The notes below the pieces were generated by a model. It was given only the letters and a program-made list of their open reading frames with translations, did no database searches and was not told where the DNA came from. A stretch of 64,000 bases of DNA from Zopfochytrium polystomum (taxonomy: Eukaryota; Chytridiomycota; Chytridiomycetes; Chytridiales; Chytridiaceae): NCBI GenBank assembly GCA_025765615.1, contig JAIVFJ010000007.1:62001-126000 (forward strand), given 5' to 3'. Made by a program: the position numbers and the translations under genes. Shown piece by piece: positions 25,249-37,689 of this stretch; the first letter of the stretch is position 1; every line of letters begins with the position of its first letter.

Positions 25249-25283
<35 letters not shown>
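25169..25283. repeat. Poly-T(31)/poly-A(34) pair within an INTS9 intron
   Basis: A run of 31 T (25169-25199) is followed after about 50 nt by a run of 34 A (25250-25283). In either transcript the two could fold into a roughly 31-bp A-U hairpin. Assembly length of such runs is unreliable. Confidence 0.7.
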
Positions 25284-25285
<2 letters not shown>

Positions 25286-25662
25286 TAGGAAAGGCAAGGG
25301 CCAGTCCGCTCACCACTTGGCTTGCGGCGCCCGGCGCATCCATGCTCGCTCGTTTGCCCCTCCCTGCTCACCGCCACCGTCGCCGCCCCCTACGCAACGA
25401 CAGCCACGCCGATGCTGGGGAGTTAGGGGGTCAGCTGGACGAGGGGGAAGTGGGGTAAAGAGGACGCGCACGCCGCGGGTCTGGGCTGCACCGCTCTGAT
25501 CCCTTGGCGGGGTGGTCGTACTGGACAAGAGTGGCTGCAGAAAATGCAGAGAGAGATGTTGTTTTTTCCTTTGGTGTGTCCGCGTTTTCGTTTTTATTAT
25601 TCGCCATGCCCTTCTCGTTGCTTCGCGTGTACATGCAAGCGCGCGAACGAGCCGGAGAAACG

Positions 25663-25785
25663 AAAAAAAAAAAAAAAAAAAGATAAATGAAGGGGCTTTG
25701 CCATTGCTTCCGCCCAGAGACCTCACACTGCACGTCAAGATTTACAGGGCGCGTCGCCCGAAAAGGAACACTCACACCCAACAAG

Positions 25786-25814
<29 letters not shown>
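25663..25814. repeat. Two poly-A runs between INTS9 and the LisH gene
   Basis: A runs of about 17 (25664-25681) and about 29 (25786-25814) nt on the plus strand. They could be remnants of retroposed sequence or simple repeats. The region 25.3-26.2 kb may hold INTS9 5' exons, but I could not assign any. A short (ATCA)n repeat lies at 26173-26191. Confidence 0.5.
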
Positions 25815-25816
<2 letters not shown>

Positions 25817-26187
25817 TCCGCTCCGATTTGCCAGAGCTGAGCAAGAGCCGACTGGGATTCCCCAAGACATTTACGCGTGTTTAAAAAAAGACTTTTAAAA
25901 GGAGAAGAAAAAAGGAAAGGAAAGGGATGCAGAAGAATGGGGTTGAGTGTGGTGAATTGGGGGGTGGGGTAGCCGGGCGCTGCGAAGTACGAAAGGCCGC
26001 AACGGTGGGGAGAGGGCGAATAAAGAAAGTGGAACAACAAAACAACAACACACACCAAAAGAAGAAAGGGGGAAAAAAAGGATGGGTGCCAATCTTGGTC
26101 ATCTTTGCTTCATCAGGCCCCTCCCCCGCACGTGCCTGCACCCAAAACGCCGCGGGCCTTACGTACCAAAACCAATCAATCAATCAA

Positions 26188-29100
26188 TCAGGTTCCAGCC
26201 CGTGTTACAACGTCAGCGGCTTGCCCTGCTCCTCCACCGACAACGCCCCCTCCGGTCCCACCAACCACGCCGACGCCTCCAAACACGCTGTCCGTGGACC
26301 CGCCGTCCGCTCCCTCTCCGCCGACCATCCAGTCTTCGCCGAGATCGTCCATCGACAGGAACTCGTCAAGGGTCATGTACTCGGCGGAACCCGCTCCGCC
26401 TGTCTCCACCGCCGACTCCACCCGCCGTCGCGTCCGCGCCGCCTGCCGCTCCACTGTTGTTGGCACCTCCTGCCTGCGCGGCCCGCAGCAGCAGCAGCAG
26501 CAGCCAGCGCCGCCGTCAACCGAGGCGTTTAGGACCAGTGCCGCTGTTGGCGGGCGACGACAGTGGGAGTTGGTTCGGCGACACTTTCGGGTCCGAGGTA
26601 CCGTTTCCAGATTGCGGTCTCAAGTGGGGCGATGTCAGCGCCGGCGCCTGAGACTGTGGCTGTGACGGCGGCCGCCCCGGTGGGTCCACTGTGCCGTTCG
26701 GATTGTCTTTTCCACCAGGAACGACCGCCCCTGTCAAGGGACTGGGCGCTCCCAACTTGTCAGAAACGGCGTCCACAGAAGGTCCCCCCGACCCTATGCC
26801 TCCCATGGCTTGATGCTGAGACTGCTGGAGCTGCTGCTGCTGCTGCAACTGTTGCGACTGCTGCCGTCGGGTCATCATAAGCAGGTGGTCCTGATACATC
26901 ATCCTGCTCTGCTGCTGCATTATTAGCGAGGCGGACAGGGGATCTGGGTTCATTGGGGTTGGCGCGCCGTTCGGGAGGGTGGTAACTTGATTGGTGGAAG
27001 TGGCAGGAGAGGGGGACGATTGGACAGCTCCGGTGGCAGGCGAGTATTGGCTGTAAGCGCCAGGGAGGCTTGTCCCGTTCAAAGCTGTCGCGCCCGAAAC
27101 ATCCATTGGCTCAGAAATTGGAGGCGAGGGCCCACCGTCGACCTGGGCATTCGGTTTAAGGGCCGGGTTCGGCCTTACTGCGGTGGGCAAATAAGGCGAC
27201 GGCGACGATGGAGAAGAGGTGGAAGACTTGTGAGTAGCAGCCGACTTCCTAGTTCTTGATGCCTTGGTACCTGGTGTCTTTGTAGGCGCTGCAGCCTTCG
27301 CCATTGCCGGTTGTGTCTGCAGAGGACTTGTCGACTTTTACGTCAGCCAGGATCAAACTTTCTCCAGACCCGCTCAATTTTCTCTTTCGACTGGGACGAG
27401 CAGGGACTGCGAATGTTCCTGACGGCGGTTTCGAAGTTGATGACGGACCATTTGCCATCCCGAGTGAATCTTGCACAGGTTGCTCCCCTAGATCAGTGAG
27501 CGCTGCATCTGCTGGGGCGAGATTGGAGCTCGCCGCACTGGCTCCGGGACTAGCGCGCAGAGATTTGTCTTTCGGATAGTGGGTGGAGTTGTTGATGCGA
27601 CCAGCGCTTGTCGACGGGCTATTTGTTTGATTCACGTTCGCGAATGGGGAAGACGCCGATGCTTGCTGATTTCGTAGAGCTTGCTGCTGCAGGGCCACCT
27701 AAGGAGCAGCAGTCACGAGTTCAGGGATCACAAGAGAGAAGGCCGAAAACGAAAATAACAAACTCACCCTTTCTTGCAACAGAGCCCTGACGGCAGATTC
27801 TTGCGATTGACCGTTCAGAAAAGTAGTCTCTGGTGGTGCACCAACTGCTGGTGCAAGGCCACCAAGGTCCAATTCTCCTGAATCAGTTGCAGACATTCGC
27901 CTAGCAAGCTGCCCGGACAACAACTCCGCCATCTGAGGATTGCTGCTGCGAGAGCCATCCCCGTTGCTGCTGAAGGCTTTGCTGCTGCAACAAGAGCTGC
28001 CGCTGAAGGAGGTATCTCTGCAAAGCATTATGAGCATTTGATGACGCGAATCGGATACTTGAACTGCACTGACCTGTCGTTGGGCCACTGACAAATTTTC
28101 CCACCCCACTGGTGCAACCATTCCTCCGTTATTCTGCATCACCTTTTTGGCAGATTGGTCCTGACCTCCCCGTTGCGGGCCACTGTCGCCGTTCATAAGC
28201 TTTGCTGCGTCGGATTCTGATCGGCTGCCTTGAGAGTTTTCAGACCATTTCCCAGCAAAAGAAGCTTTCCCGTCTTGCTGCTGCTCGCTGATTTCTAAAG
28301 AGCTGAAGAGAATGAAATCAGCGTGTTGGTTTGGTACAACTGCATTCATTGTACAACAAACCTGGAATGGTGCCGCGCGTTACCAGTGGGTGCCGGTGAA
28401 GAGAGGTCCACCTGGTCATCTCTTTTCGATGTGGGGCGCATGGAGCCGTGAGAGGGTAGTGGCGAATCCGAGAAGTGTTCCTGCTGTTCCTGCGCTTGTT
28501 GGCGCGACTGGTCCATTCGGCGTTGACTGTCAGCAAAGAACTGCGCTTGCGCCCTGTGACGATGCTGTAGTTCATACACTGTTTGTGTTATCTTGTCCTT
28601 CTCCTCCGGGGTTAAGCTGTTTGGTTCTCTGCCCTGAAGGCCGTGCTGCTGAACGGCTTGCAAGAGGAACTGCCTGTTCATGAGTCGGTACTGCAACAGC
28701 TGAGAATTATCGCCTGAAAATGACGAATAATCTGATGGTAATGCTGGAGGGGATACGCTTGTAGGAAAAGAAGAGGATGCCACACCACTTGCACGAGGTT
28801 GGCCAGTGGTGACGGAGTTCGAATTGCCTGCGGCAGCGGATGTTGAAAAAGATTGGGACGAATCGGACTGCAGTGCTATTTTAGAACAAGTGCCACACGA
28901 AAACGCGCTCAATTAAAAGTTGCTGACCGCATTTGGTTGTACTTGGGGTAGAATCTGGCGGTCAGCCGCAGAAGACCGTCGAGGAGCCTTTGATGAATAA
29001 AGATCCCAGAACGACGACCACCATTCCATAAGGAAGGTTTCCGCGGAATCAACAAGAGTGGAGGCTATGTGGGGGTAGTCCTGGCGGAAACGTGCCAGAT

Positions 29101-30785
29101 CGCTTTCCATCGCGAATGCCTTTGCAGCATCTTTGAACCCTCGTTTAACGCAGTAATCGTATATGTACACATTCAGACTAACAGGAATGCGCAATTAGTC
29201 GAAGAGGATTGCAGGAGCGCGGTCAAAATGAATGATGCTTACACAGCCTCCGCGTCGGGAAGCGGCTCTTGTCGAATGCCCCCAGCCGGTTGCTGAAACC
29301 TGACCATCCTGGAGCGGAGACTTTCTAAAAGCGTTTCTCGGTGGCTGGAGCGGTTCGGAGTTTAGGGTAGGGGTTGAAGAAGAGAATTTGGCAAGATCTG
29401 GCTGGGAATGTCTTTCGTTGGTGGGGGGTGTCTGCCGAACTTCGCCGCTTGGCGGTATTCGTTCGGCACCAGAGTATTGCCGGGAGTGGAGGCTGGCCGA
29501 TTGTCCCGCAACACCTGCCTGCTGCAGCCAGGAGCCGTGTAACTCGTGTTTATCAATCTGCTCGTGCTGGCGCTGAAGCTGCTGTTGTGACGAAGAGGCG
29601 GTCGAGTTCATTTGCTGCAAGTGCTGATGGCCAGGGGGCAGAGTATCTGAAGAATTTCGCTGGGAAGCGGCGTTATCAGATCCTGGTGCTTTGGAGATGC
29701 TGGGCTGAGTGATTGGGAGCTGCTTGGTTGAAGTACGAAGATGGCAGCGCGGGAGACGCGCTCGGTTGAGACGATGACGCCTGAGATTGCAAGGATTGCG
29801 TCGATGAACCAGCGCCATTTTGCATCAGCAACTGCTGGCGAACCATCAGGTCGTAGACTTGCTGCTGTGAGAGTTGGGCTGTCGTGCCAGGTATCGGTGA
29901 CGGCGAAGACGTCAAGCCGTTCTGCGATCCACTCATCGATCGAAGTAAGGCCATTTGTTGGAGGTGCGGGGGTAGATTCGATAGGTCGGACTGCTGTCTC
30001 TGGAGAAGTCGCAGCGCGTTTAGGCTGGATGGGTTGCCGGAAAGGGCTGGTCCCGAGAGACCTGCCATTGGCGGGCGCGGACCGGTGGGAGTGGAGAGGG
30101 AAGCGATGGGGGAGGCGGACCCTGACGGCGGGGGTGGGGATTGTGCGGCAATGCCGGGTTGCATCTGCTGGCGGAGCTGTTGCTGCTGCTGCTGGTAAAG
30201 CAGCTGCAGCTGCAGCTGGTGCTGTTGATGGACCTGCTGCATCTGGATTTGGTGTTGCTGTTGGGGAGGCCCCTGGTGCTGCGACTGCTGCTGCAGCTGC
30301 TGCTGCTGCTGCTGCTTTTGCAAGAGTTGTTGCTGCTGCTGGAGAAAAAGCTGTTGTGGGTTGGCGCCCAGTTGGACATTCATCGGCAGAGATGCACCTG
30401 CAGGATTTTGGCCGATGGCGCCAGATCCTGCCATCATCATCGCGGCCATCAAATGCTGCTGCTGCTGCTGCTGCTGCTGCTGTACGACTTGCTGTTGCTG
30501 CTGCATTGGGGTTAGTGATTGTTGCTGCATCATCTGTTGCTGTTGCGGGAGGATGGAGTGTTGGTTGATGGCGAAGGCAGCGTTCGTCGATGCAGGCGCT
30601 GACGGAAGAGTTGCAGAGGAGGAGGACGAGGATGAGGACGCCGGCATTGAAGATGCGGAGAACGGCACGCCTCCGTTCCCGCCACCGCCACTACTGGCGC
30701 CGGCCGACGATGGAGGAGGAGGGAGCGCGACCGCGGCGGCCGCTACGCCGGTAGTGCTGCTGCTGCTGCTGCTGGTGGTGGCCAT
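26188..30785 (-). CDS. Q-rich LisH transcription cofactor (SSDP/LEUNIG/Flo8-type)
   Basis: A Ser/Ala/Pro-rich, then Gln-rich N-terminus (poly-Q tracts 30170-30550) runs to a LisH module. The LisH module contains EAVLNVYIYDYCVKRGFKDA, an AAKAFAMESDL helix and the trailing FLMEWWSSFWDLYSSKA. That WW-FWDLY tail is typical of the LUFS/SSDP-type LisH in transcription cofactors. More Q/S-rich sequence (LLQRQLLLQQQSLQQQ) follows, and the end holds an acidic patch TLDEFLSMDDLGEDW that looks like an activation domain. The protein would be about 1,400 residues, with LisH unusually far from the N-terminus. Breaks of +1 type are needed near 27955-27962 and 26515-26535, and one or two near 29350-29700, where a short intron is an alternative. 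A nuclear role is inferred from family. Confidence 0.7.
30170..30550 (-). repeat. CAG/CTG trinucleotide tracts encoding poly-Gln
   Basis: Clusters of CTG on the plus strand (for example 30455-30482), read as CAG/CAA Gln codons in the LisH cofactor. Confidence 0.85.
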
Positions 30786-30985
30786 GACCGACCGACCTAG
30801 TTAGTGGGGGCAGGCGGGCGGGGGGAGGATGGCTTGCCAGCACCACCAATGAATGGAACAGGGCGAAAGGCGCGCAGACAGAGGCCGGTGTCGTGGTTTG
30901 CTGAATGAAAAAGGTCACAGGGGACCGGGCTGCAACGAGAGAGAGAGAGAGACAGACAAAGGTTGTGGGCAGAGCAGAGGAAAAC

Positions 30986-30986
<1 letters not shown>

Positions 30987-31016
<30 letters not shown>
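30987..31016. repeat. (TG)15 microsatellite
   Basis: Perfect dinucleotide run upstream of the LisH gene. Confidence 0.9.
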
Positions 31017-31019
<3 letters not shown>

Positions 31020-31507
31020 AGTGAGGGAAGTCCAGGAGGGGCAGGAAAATCCGCCGCTCAGCTCTCCCCCATCTGTCTCCTGCTCTGTCCTCCCAATGTC
31101 TGTCCTCTCTCGCTGTGCAACTCCTCTCAGTCTCTCGCCTCAGTCCATTGCGCAAGCGATCGTTGTCTTGTCGTTTTCTGTTTTTCCTTTTTCATTTACT
31201 TCCATCACGGAGAAAATTTTTTCTTTGCAAAAGAATCGCAATCTTTGTCGTTTTTCGTTGTTGTTCCTTTTCGTCATGACCTGTTGTGTTTGTTTTGTTG
31301 GTTTTCCTTTTTCCCCTTTCGTTTTTGGTTTTTTTCCCTTCCGTTTCTGTCTATCTGTCTGCCTCCTCTTGTTTTCGCACTTTTGCTCACACCAGTTCGA
31401 GCGTCTCGTAAATTTTATCTTCCCTTTCCGGTCCACGGACCGACCGTTCAATAATAGATGGTGGGGAGTTTGAAAATGACAGAGAAGCCATGCCAGTGCA
31501 AAAAAGG

Positions 31508-31553
<46 letters not shown>

Positions 31554-32370
31554 CGCCACTTGCGCGCGCGGCACAACAACTGCGGGCCTGTCTGTCTCGT
31601 CATTTTTGCATGTCTTTCTGTCTTCTTTTCTCTTCCTTCGACTTTTCCGTCGTTGGTAATGCGAGTGCGCGCCAGCCAGGACTGAACGCGGGCTGGTCCC
31701 CAAACAATTTTTATTTGTGCAAACAAACAAGCATGCGAAAATTGAATTCCAATAATTGAGAAAAACGGACACATCCGCTTGGAAAAGGCAAAACCATTTC
31801 CACAAAAAGGATGCCAAAACAAAACAAAAGAAAAAAAAAAAAATGCCGGATTCAAACACAACACTAAACATGCGTTGCAAAACCAAGCAAACAGCTCATA
31901 AATCAAAAAACAACAAGGACCCCCTTTTTTTCAGTAAGACTTCTTCTGATCTAAGAGACGACCGTCGGAAAAAGACCAAAAAAAAAAAAAAAAAAAAAAA
32001 AAAAGGAAAGGAGCAATCCGCACGCACTGATTGGACCTGACTCACACCCCTTACCCACAAACGCATTCCGCGCACAGCCCGACCGTCCGCGAATAGGTGG
32101 GTGTGTGCTGGACAGAATAGATAGATAGACAGATCCCAGCGGGAAGCTTGTTGGGGAGCGGCGCATTAGGAGAAAAGAAGAGAAAGCGAGAAAACAAAAA
32201 AAAAAAAAAAGGGTTGGCTAGCTACGAAGAAGCAAAAAAAAAACTCTTCCGGGACAATGAGCAACGTGCAAACAATGAACGGACGACGAAAGACACTATT
32301 TGCGATCCGCATACGCCATCACACAGACGGGAACAAACACAAAAGTTTGCAGCCAGCCACAACCGCCCAA
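31017..32370. other. Gene-poor region with simple repeats
   Basis: Between the LisH gene's start and the HYOU1 stop I see no supported gene. It holds T-rich tracts, a (TC)21 run (31510-31551), poly-A runs near 31830, 31979-32004 and 32197-32210, and a GATA-type run near 32119. It probably contains the LisH promoter/leader and the HYOU1 3' region. Confidence 0.5.
31510..31551. repeat. (TC)21 microsatellite
   Basis: Perfect dinucleotide run. Confidence 0.9.
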
Positions 32371-35300
32371 TCAAAGCTCCGAGTGTCCCTCTGCCTTTTT
32401 CGGAACATCCGTAGCCTCCCCAGCGTCGGGCCCATCGGCAACGGGCTCAGTCGCCTCCCCCGCGGGCGCACCAGCCTCCTCCGTCGCAGTCGCAGTCTCC
32501 GTCGCAGTCTCGGTGGCCGACGCCGTCGCCGTCGCGTCTCCAGCCGACTTTCCGTCGCCCTTTGCGCCGTCACCGCCCGCCGGCTTCTTCGCCGGCTTCT
32601 TGGGCTGCTGCGGCCGCCGCGTCGGCCGGCTAAACATCTTCATCACCTCCATGTCCAGCTCCGCCTTCTTCAGCTCCATCTCCTTGATCGTCACCACCTG
32701 GCGCCTCGTGCGGCGCCGCCTTGCTCTGCGCGGCCTCCTTCTCGCGCGCCCACGCCTCGGCGTCCGCTACGCTCTTCAACACGCGATCGAACTCGGCCGA
32801 CTCGATCGGCGACACAATCGGCGTCGCAGGCGCCTCGCTGCTGTCGTTGCCTGGTGCCCCCCGCGGCGGCCTCCGCCGACGAGCTGTCTTTGTCCGACGA
32901 GTCCGGCGACGCGACCGGCGCCGTAAGGTTCCCGCGGAGAGCGCTGATCAGCGACGCGTACGTGCCGGTCGTGTTGTAAAAGTTGGCAAACGCCTCGGCC
33001 CGCCCGCGCAGCTCGTCGCGCCGGAACAGGATCGGCGCGTGAGCGTCCTTGAGCGTCTTGAGCGACCGCCGCAGCTCCTCCAGGGACGCACTGCCGCCGT
33101 GCTCGTCCAGCCAGTCCTGCGCCTCGCTGATCTTGGTCGCGAACCCGTCGCGCTGCTCGGTCGTCGTCACCGCTTCGACGTCGTCCGTCGTCAAAAAGTC
33201 CTTGGACGAGTAGATGAACGACTCGAGGCTGTTGAACGCCTCTTCCCGAGCCCGGCGCGCGGCGTCTTGCGCATCCATTTTGGCAAATCTTGGGTAAAGC
33301 GTAACAAGGTTTCGCGTTAGTTGAGTGGCCGAGGCGATTGGCCAAGATCTGCCTCGAAATCCCCAAGCGGGAGAAATAGAAACTGGAGTTTCTTCCTACC
33401 TTTCCTTGGACGCAGACTTTGATTCAGCCGACAGAGCTTTGAATGGCTTGACCTCAAGCTTAAGCTTGACTTTCTCCGTTGTAACTTTCTTTGACGAAGC
33501 GGCATCCTTTCCGTCCTTTCCGTCCTTTGCGGTCGCATTCGCCTTCTCGTCGGGAATCTTGATTTCTTCCGAGGGGGTGGAGTCTTCCGACGCATCTTCG
33601 CTTTCCTTCTTCTTACCGCCACCGAAAAACGAAAGAACGGTGTCTATTTTTGAAAAAACGGAAGGTGCGTCAGATTCTATTAAAACTCGGAAAGCCGCCC
33701 CATTTCGCATCGCACGCCGCGTACCCTTCAGGCTTGGGGAGTCCGCCTTGCTCTGATCCACTTCAAAGACTGCTGTTGCATCACTGATGACCACCATGCT
33801 AGAGTCCGTCAGGTCAATCGACGCTTTCACCGCCGGCGGCTCGCTGGTGCTGAACTTTTTGATTTCATCGGTCAGTCCGGTAACAACGGCGGACAGAATG
33901 GGGTCCTTTGACGACCTAGAGCGATTGCACAAAGTCAGCATGGCCCCCAGGTCACTTTTTCCCCCCCGCCTACTTGTAAGAGACATCGAACGAGAAGTCT
34001 GAGGTGCGCTTGAAGTTCATCAGCTTCTTCGTTCCGATTTGCGAGTTTTCGGCAAAGAGGACCGTGTGCAAGACTTTTCCCTCCGTTGAGCCAGCTGGCG
34101 CATTCACATCCAAAGGGTGAGTAACGGTTACGGAACAAGAATGAAGATATTTGGGTACCTCGTGGGTCCATCTCGTACGCGATTTCAATGGGCTGCGAGG
34201 AAATGTCCTTGATGCGAATTTCACGAGCTCGGAACTGGGTGCTGATGCTTGCGGCCCGGAAACCTGCTCCGAGAACCGCTGCTTCGTCCTGGTTGACGTT
34301 TTGGGCCAACTTGTTGCTACAGGTCGCCGAATAATCAGAGAGAAAACTTCGGGGAATTTTCGGTAAAATAGAAGATACTTACTCTCCCATGAGGTCCTTA
34401 AGAGCAGCTTGAATTGCAGGAACACGAATACCTCCACCCACAAGGACAAGCGAGTTAATGTCGTCCTATGAGAGAAGCGAAGATGAGCATGGCAAGCTGT
34501 GGAAAGTTGATCAACGCACCAGTGTCAGGTTTGTTTTCGCAATTGCGTCCTTGATTGGCGTAGCGACGCGGCCAACCAGGTCTGCTGCGACGGCTTCCAG
34601 CTGAGCGCGGGTGATTTTTACCTTGAAGTCAATGTCTTCATGAAGACCCTCAACCTGAGATAAATTCGCATGAGCCGGCCCCGTTAATCACATCTTGTGT
34701 AAAACCTACCGACGAAATGGTTTCCTGGTTCGCGCTCAAAATCTGCTTCACCCGGTTTGCTTCCTTCCACAACCGCATCATGGCCCTCGGCGAGTCCCAA
34801 ATGGATTTAGGTCGTCTTCTTCCCATGCAGCTTAACAAACTCCTCCGCAAGAAGGTCCCTCAGGCCAAAGTCGAGCGCCTGCCCGCCTAGGGTCGCGTCG
34901 AAGCCAACGGCAAGGACTTCTGCTTCGGGCACATCGATAGTTTTCGTCTTCTTCACCGAGTCCTTGACCTTGGCGGTGTGGAACTTGACCAAAGTCGCAG
35001 AGGTGCTGGTGGCGCCCATGTCGTAGAAAATGTGGTACTCGGGGGTTTTGATAGTGCGGGTCATGACGTTGTTCATGGCGTAGTTCAGGGCAACTGGAAG
35101 CGTGGTTAGCTTTGTTTGGAAGGCTCCCTGCGGGACCAGAGTCGGGGGCGTACCGGCAGTGCCTTGGTTCATCAGGTTCAAAACCCGAAGGTTGGCAATC
35201 TCCGCAGCATCTAAAATGGCCTGACGCTCAACTTGAGTGAAGAACGCGGGTACCTATTTTTGTCCACGTTGTGAATGATGGCGCACGTCAGAACGAAGCA

Positions 35301-35994
35301 CAGAAACGCTTGAGACATACCGTAATTACAGCACCGGAAACGTCTTCGTTCCCAAAGATCTCGGCCTGCTGTTTGGCGTGGGCAAGCTGCATCGCCAGGA
35401 GCTCTTCCAGAGAAAACTCGGAGTCGGTGTAACCCAGCCGGAAAGCGCAAGTGCCGCGATCGGGTACTTCGATCATGTTGTTGGCGAACAATGCGCGGTA
35501 CTGCGATGCGGCAGGGCTGTCAAAGGGCTGGCCGATCAGCTTCTTGATGTTTGGGAACGTCAGTTCGGGGAATCGAGAGCTCTAGAGTTGATCATGCCAG
35601 AACGCAGTGTGAGAATAAATGAATTCGCTGCAAAAAAGGTCGAAACAAGGCGGGTACCAGCGACACGGAATCGGACCCGAAGAATCTGACGCCATCTCGG
35701 ATCGTGATCATCGAGCTCGTTTTGCGTTTCGACTCACGGTTGAGGACAATGTCGAGCGGGACGCCCGGTTTCACAATCGAGACCTTGAGCCAGTCTGCGC
35801 CAATGTCGACTCCGATCACCTAATTTGGGCAGGACAAATGACCGCGCTACGGTTAGCAGCCAGCCGCATGAGACCAGCGATCATACCGAAGCGCGACACA
35901 GGGAGACCGCCAGCGACGAGAGCGCGAGGATCAGGGTGAGGGCAACGTGGCGCGCCGAGGCGCCGCCCAAGGGCTGGGAATTCCGACGTGGCAT
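32371..35994 (-). CDS. HYOU1: HYOU1/Lhs1 (GRP170), ER lumenal Hsp110-like chaperone
   Basis: Large Hsp70-related chaperone of the ER lumen and nucleotide-exchange factor for BiP/Kar2. Exon 1 (ATG 35994) encodes a signal peptide with the core HVALTLILALSSLAVSLC. A 67-nt intron joins it to VIGVDIGADWLKVSIVKPG (ATPase phosphate-1 loop). Also visible: FFTQVERQAILDAA, YHIFYDMGATSTSATLVKF, GFDATLGGQALDFGL, SPRAMMRLWKEANRVKQILS, SLVLVGGGIRVPAIQ, an acidic loop with KVKLKLEVKPF, the helical NSLESFIYSSKDFL, and a final KKAEGHSEL. HSEL is an HDEL-type ER-retention signal. About 9 exons. +1 breaks are needed near 34807-34820 (where the uncorrected frame stops), at the C6 run 32857-32862, and at 32698-32703. 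Confidence 0.93.
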
Positions 35995-36233
35995 TTGCAC
36001 AACTCGAGGGGCAGAAGAAATGTCGAAAAAAAGCACAACCAACGAAAATGCACTATTTGGGGTGTGTGGAACGATTGCGGTGTTTTCGTGTGCTATGTTT
36101 TTCCACAACGTTCAATCGCTCTCCATCGTAAGCCCCAACCCCCAACATCTTCCACCACGCATCACGCACGCGTTGCGTAGAGTGGCTGGTGCCCATCCTT
36201 CGATCGACGCATTCGTTACGCGAGCCCCGGCTT

Positions 36234-36782
36234 TCACTTCTTTCCCGAATCTTCGTGCAACGTGGTCGGAGTCCACCGCCGCATGAACGGCACTCGGGTC
36301 CACTTTGGCACCCAGTGAGCCGGCTTGATCCCGTGCCGATACCGCTTCGACTCCACCCAGTACTTTTGTTGAGGAGTCATCTCGCGTTCCGGAGTGTCGG
36401 ACAGCGCCAGGTCCTACAAGGTTGGGGAGTAAAAGAGACAGAGTAGACGATGAGCTGCTGGTCGGAAGGATACAAAAAAGCGCTCTCCCGGAAGCGATAT
36501 CAGATGTAATCGGAAAGTCCACGACGAAGCCGGCTTTCCAGGAACAACTTACAAGAGCGCGAAGTTGGACACCCGATTTCGCAATCGTCTCGACAACATT
36601 GTCCACGGCCCGCAGACGGAGTCTGTGACGCAGCTTTTGGGTGGGAGTTAACCGAAAACGGCGCTTCCTGCGATCGGGTGGAAAGTGAGTCTGCGAGACG
36701 CTCACGACTTGCAGAGGGATTCAAGGCGGGCGGTGCAATCCTACCAAACGAGGCCGCCGAGAGCGGCGAGTGTGCTGAACAT
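36234..36782 (-). CDS. MRPL31: Mitochondrial large-subunit ribosomal protein mL60 (Mrpl31)
   Basis: Small mitoribosomal protein of the L31/mL60 family, best known from fungi. Exon 1 gives MFSTLAALGGLVW; the first intron ends ...gatcgcag and joins to KRRFRLTPTQKLRHRLRLRA, then VDNVVETI. The last exon gives DTPEREMTPQQKYWVESKRY, then HGIKPAHWVPKWTRVPFMRR. Pattern and length (about 125 residues) fit fungal members, including the W-K/R-S/T-xxQK-R-R-RLR core and the HxxPKWTR tail. No frame break. It lies 240 bp upstream of the HYOU1 start on the same strand. It is the main evidence for a fungal-lineage origin. Confidence 0.88.
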
Positions 36783-37117
36783 GTCAAACTATTCCGTTTT
36801 GGGTCACCGCCTGAATTAGATCTGCTCGGGCTCTTTCGCTCAGATCAACTCCGAAGCTCGCTTCTTCCGCCTTTCAACCTCGAATCGCACACACGAATCA
36901 CATTCTCCTTAGGAGTCATAAATTTGCAGGCATTGTATTGTTTGTCCAACACGTCCTCAGTCATCAGAAATCGACCTCCTCATCATCTTTGCCTCCATTT
37001 CAAACAACGTTCCGTCAGAGCCTTGGTGCAATCTGAATCTTGGCAACTTGTCGACAACCGAGGAAGGGGCGACAGAAGAAGGGGACAGATTCCTTTTGAC
37101 CGAGGTGCTGCGCGGGT

Positions 37118-37257
37118 TTACTTGGATCGCGCTCGCATCTTCCTCCTCTTGCGCTTGAGACCTGGAAAAGCGAATGTCAATGATTCGGATGCAGCTGAGG
37201 AAACGAGGACTGCAGTTACGTACGTCGTTGGCGCTTCTTTCTCCACTTGTCTCTCAT
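37118..37257 (-). CDS. RPL41: Ribosomal protein eL41 (25 residues, one intron)
   Basis: The smallest cytosolic ribosomal protein, a single basic helix bridging the subunits. Exon 1 (37224-37257) reads MRDKWRKKRQR, then a GT-AG intron of 62 nt (37162-37223, donor gtacgt, acceptor ttccag). Exon 2 (37118-37161) ends KRKRRKMRARSK. It matches the universal [20 protein letters not shown] pattern at nearly every position and is exactly 25 residues long. An intron in so short a gene is common in fungi. Confidence 0.95.
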
Positions 37258-37342
37258 CTGTGGGTATTATGAAGATGGAAAGGGGGAAGCATTAGCTATA
37301 AAATCCGAAAGTGCTGATGGAGGACTGCCTCCCATCATCACC

Positions 37343-37386
37343 CTCCCATCCCATCCCATCCCATCCGATCCCATCCGATCCCATCC
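37343..37386. repeat. CCATC-type short tandem repeat
   Basis: Repeated CCCATC/CCGATC units upstream of eL41. Confidence 0.8.
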
Positions 37387-37689
37387 AGAGGATTCCGCGA
37401 GAGCGATGAAAGTGAAAAGATCAGACTAGCCACTGTCATCGCAGCAGCGCCGGTTCGAATGGGAAGGCGAGGGGTAGGCGGATCGCCCCGTCGTAAGAGA
37501 GGGAAAACGAGGGGAGGTCGGGTGGGGTGGATCACACTCACGGTGGGTGGTTTTGAGAAAAAGTTTCCAGGACCAAAGTGGAAACCAACACAGCCCTTTA
37601 TTGAGAGAGTCTTGGTTTGACTTGGTTCGGTGATAAAATGCGGACACACAAGAGGGAGGCAGAGCTCAGCTCTTCTCCCTTGCAGTTTT

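Noticed and set aside
37343..37386. CRISPR-like array
   Set aside because: Short contiguous microsatellite without spacers, in a eukaryotic context.
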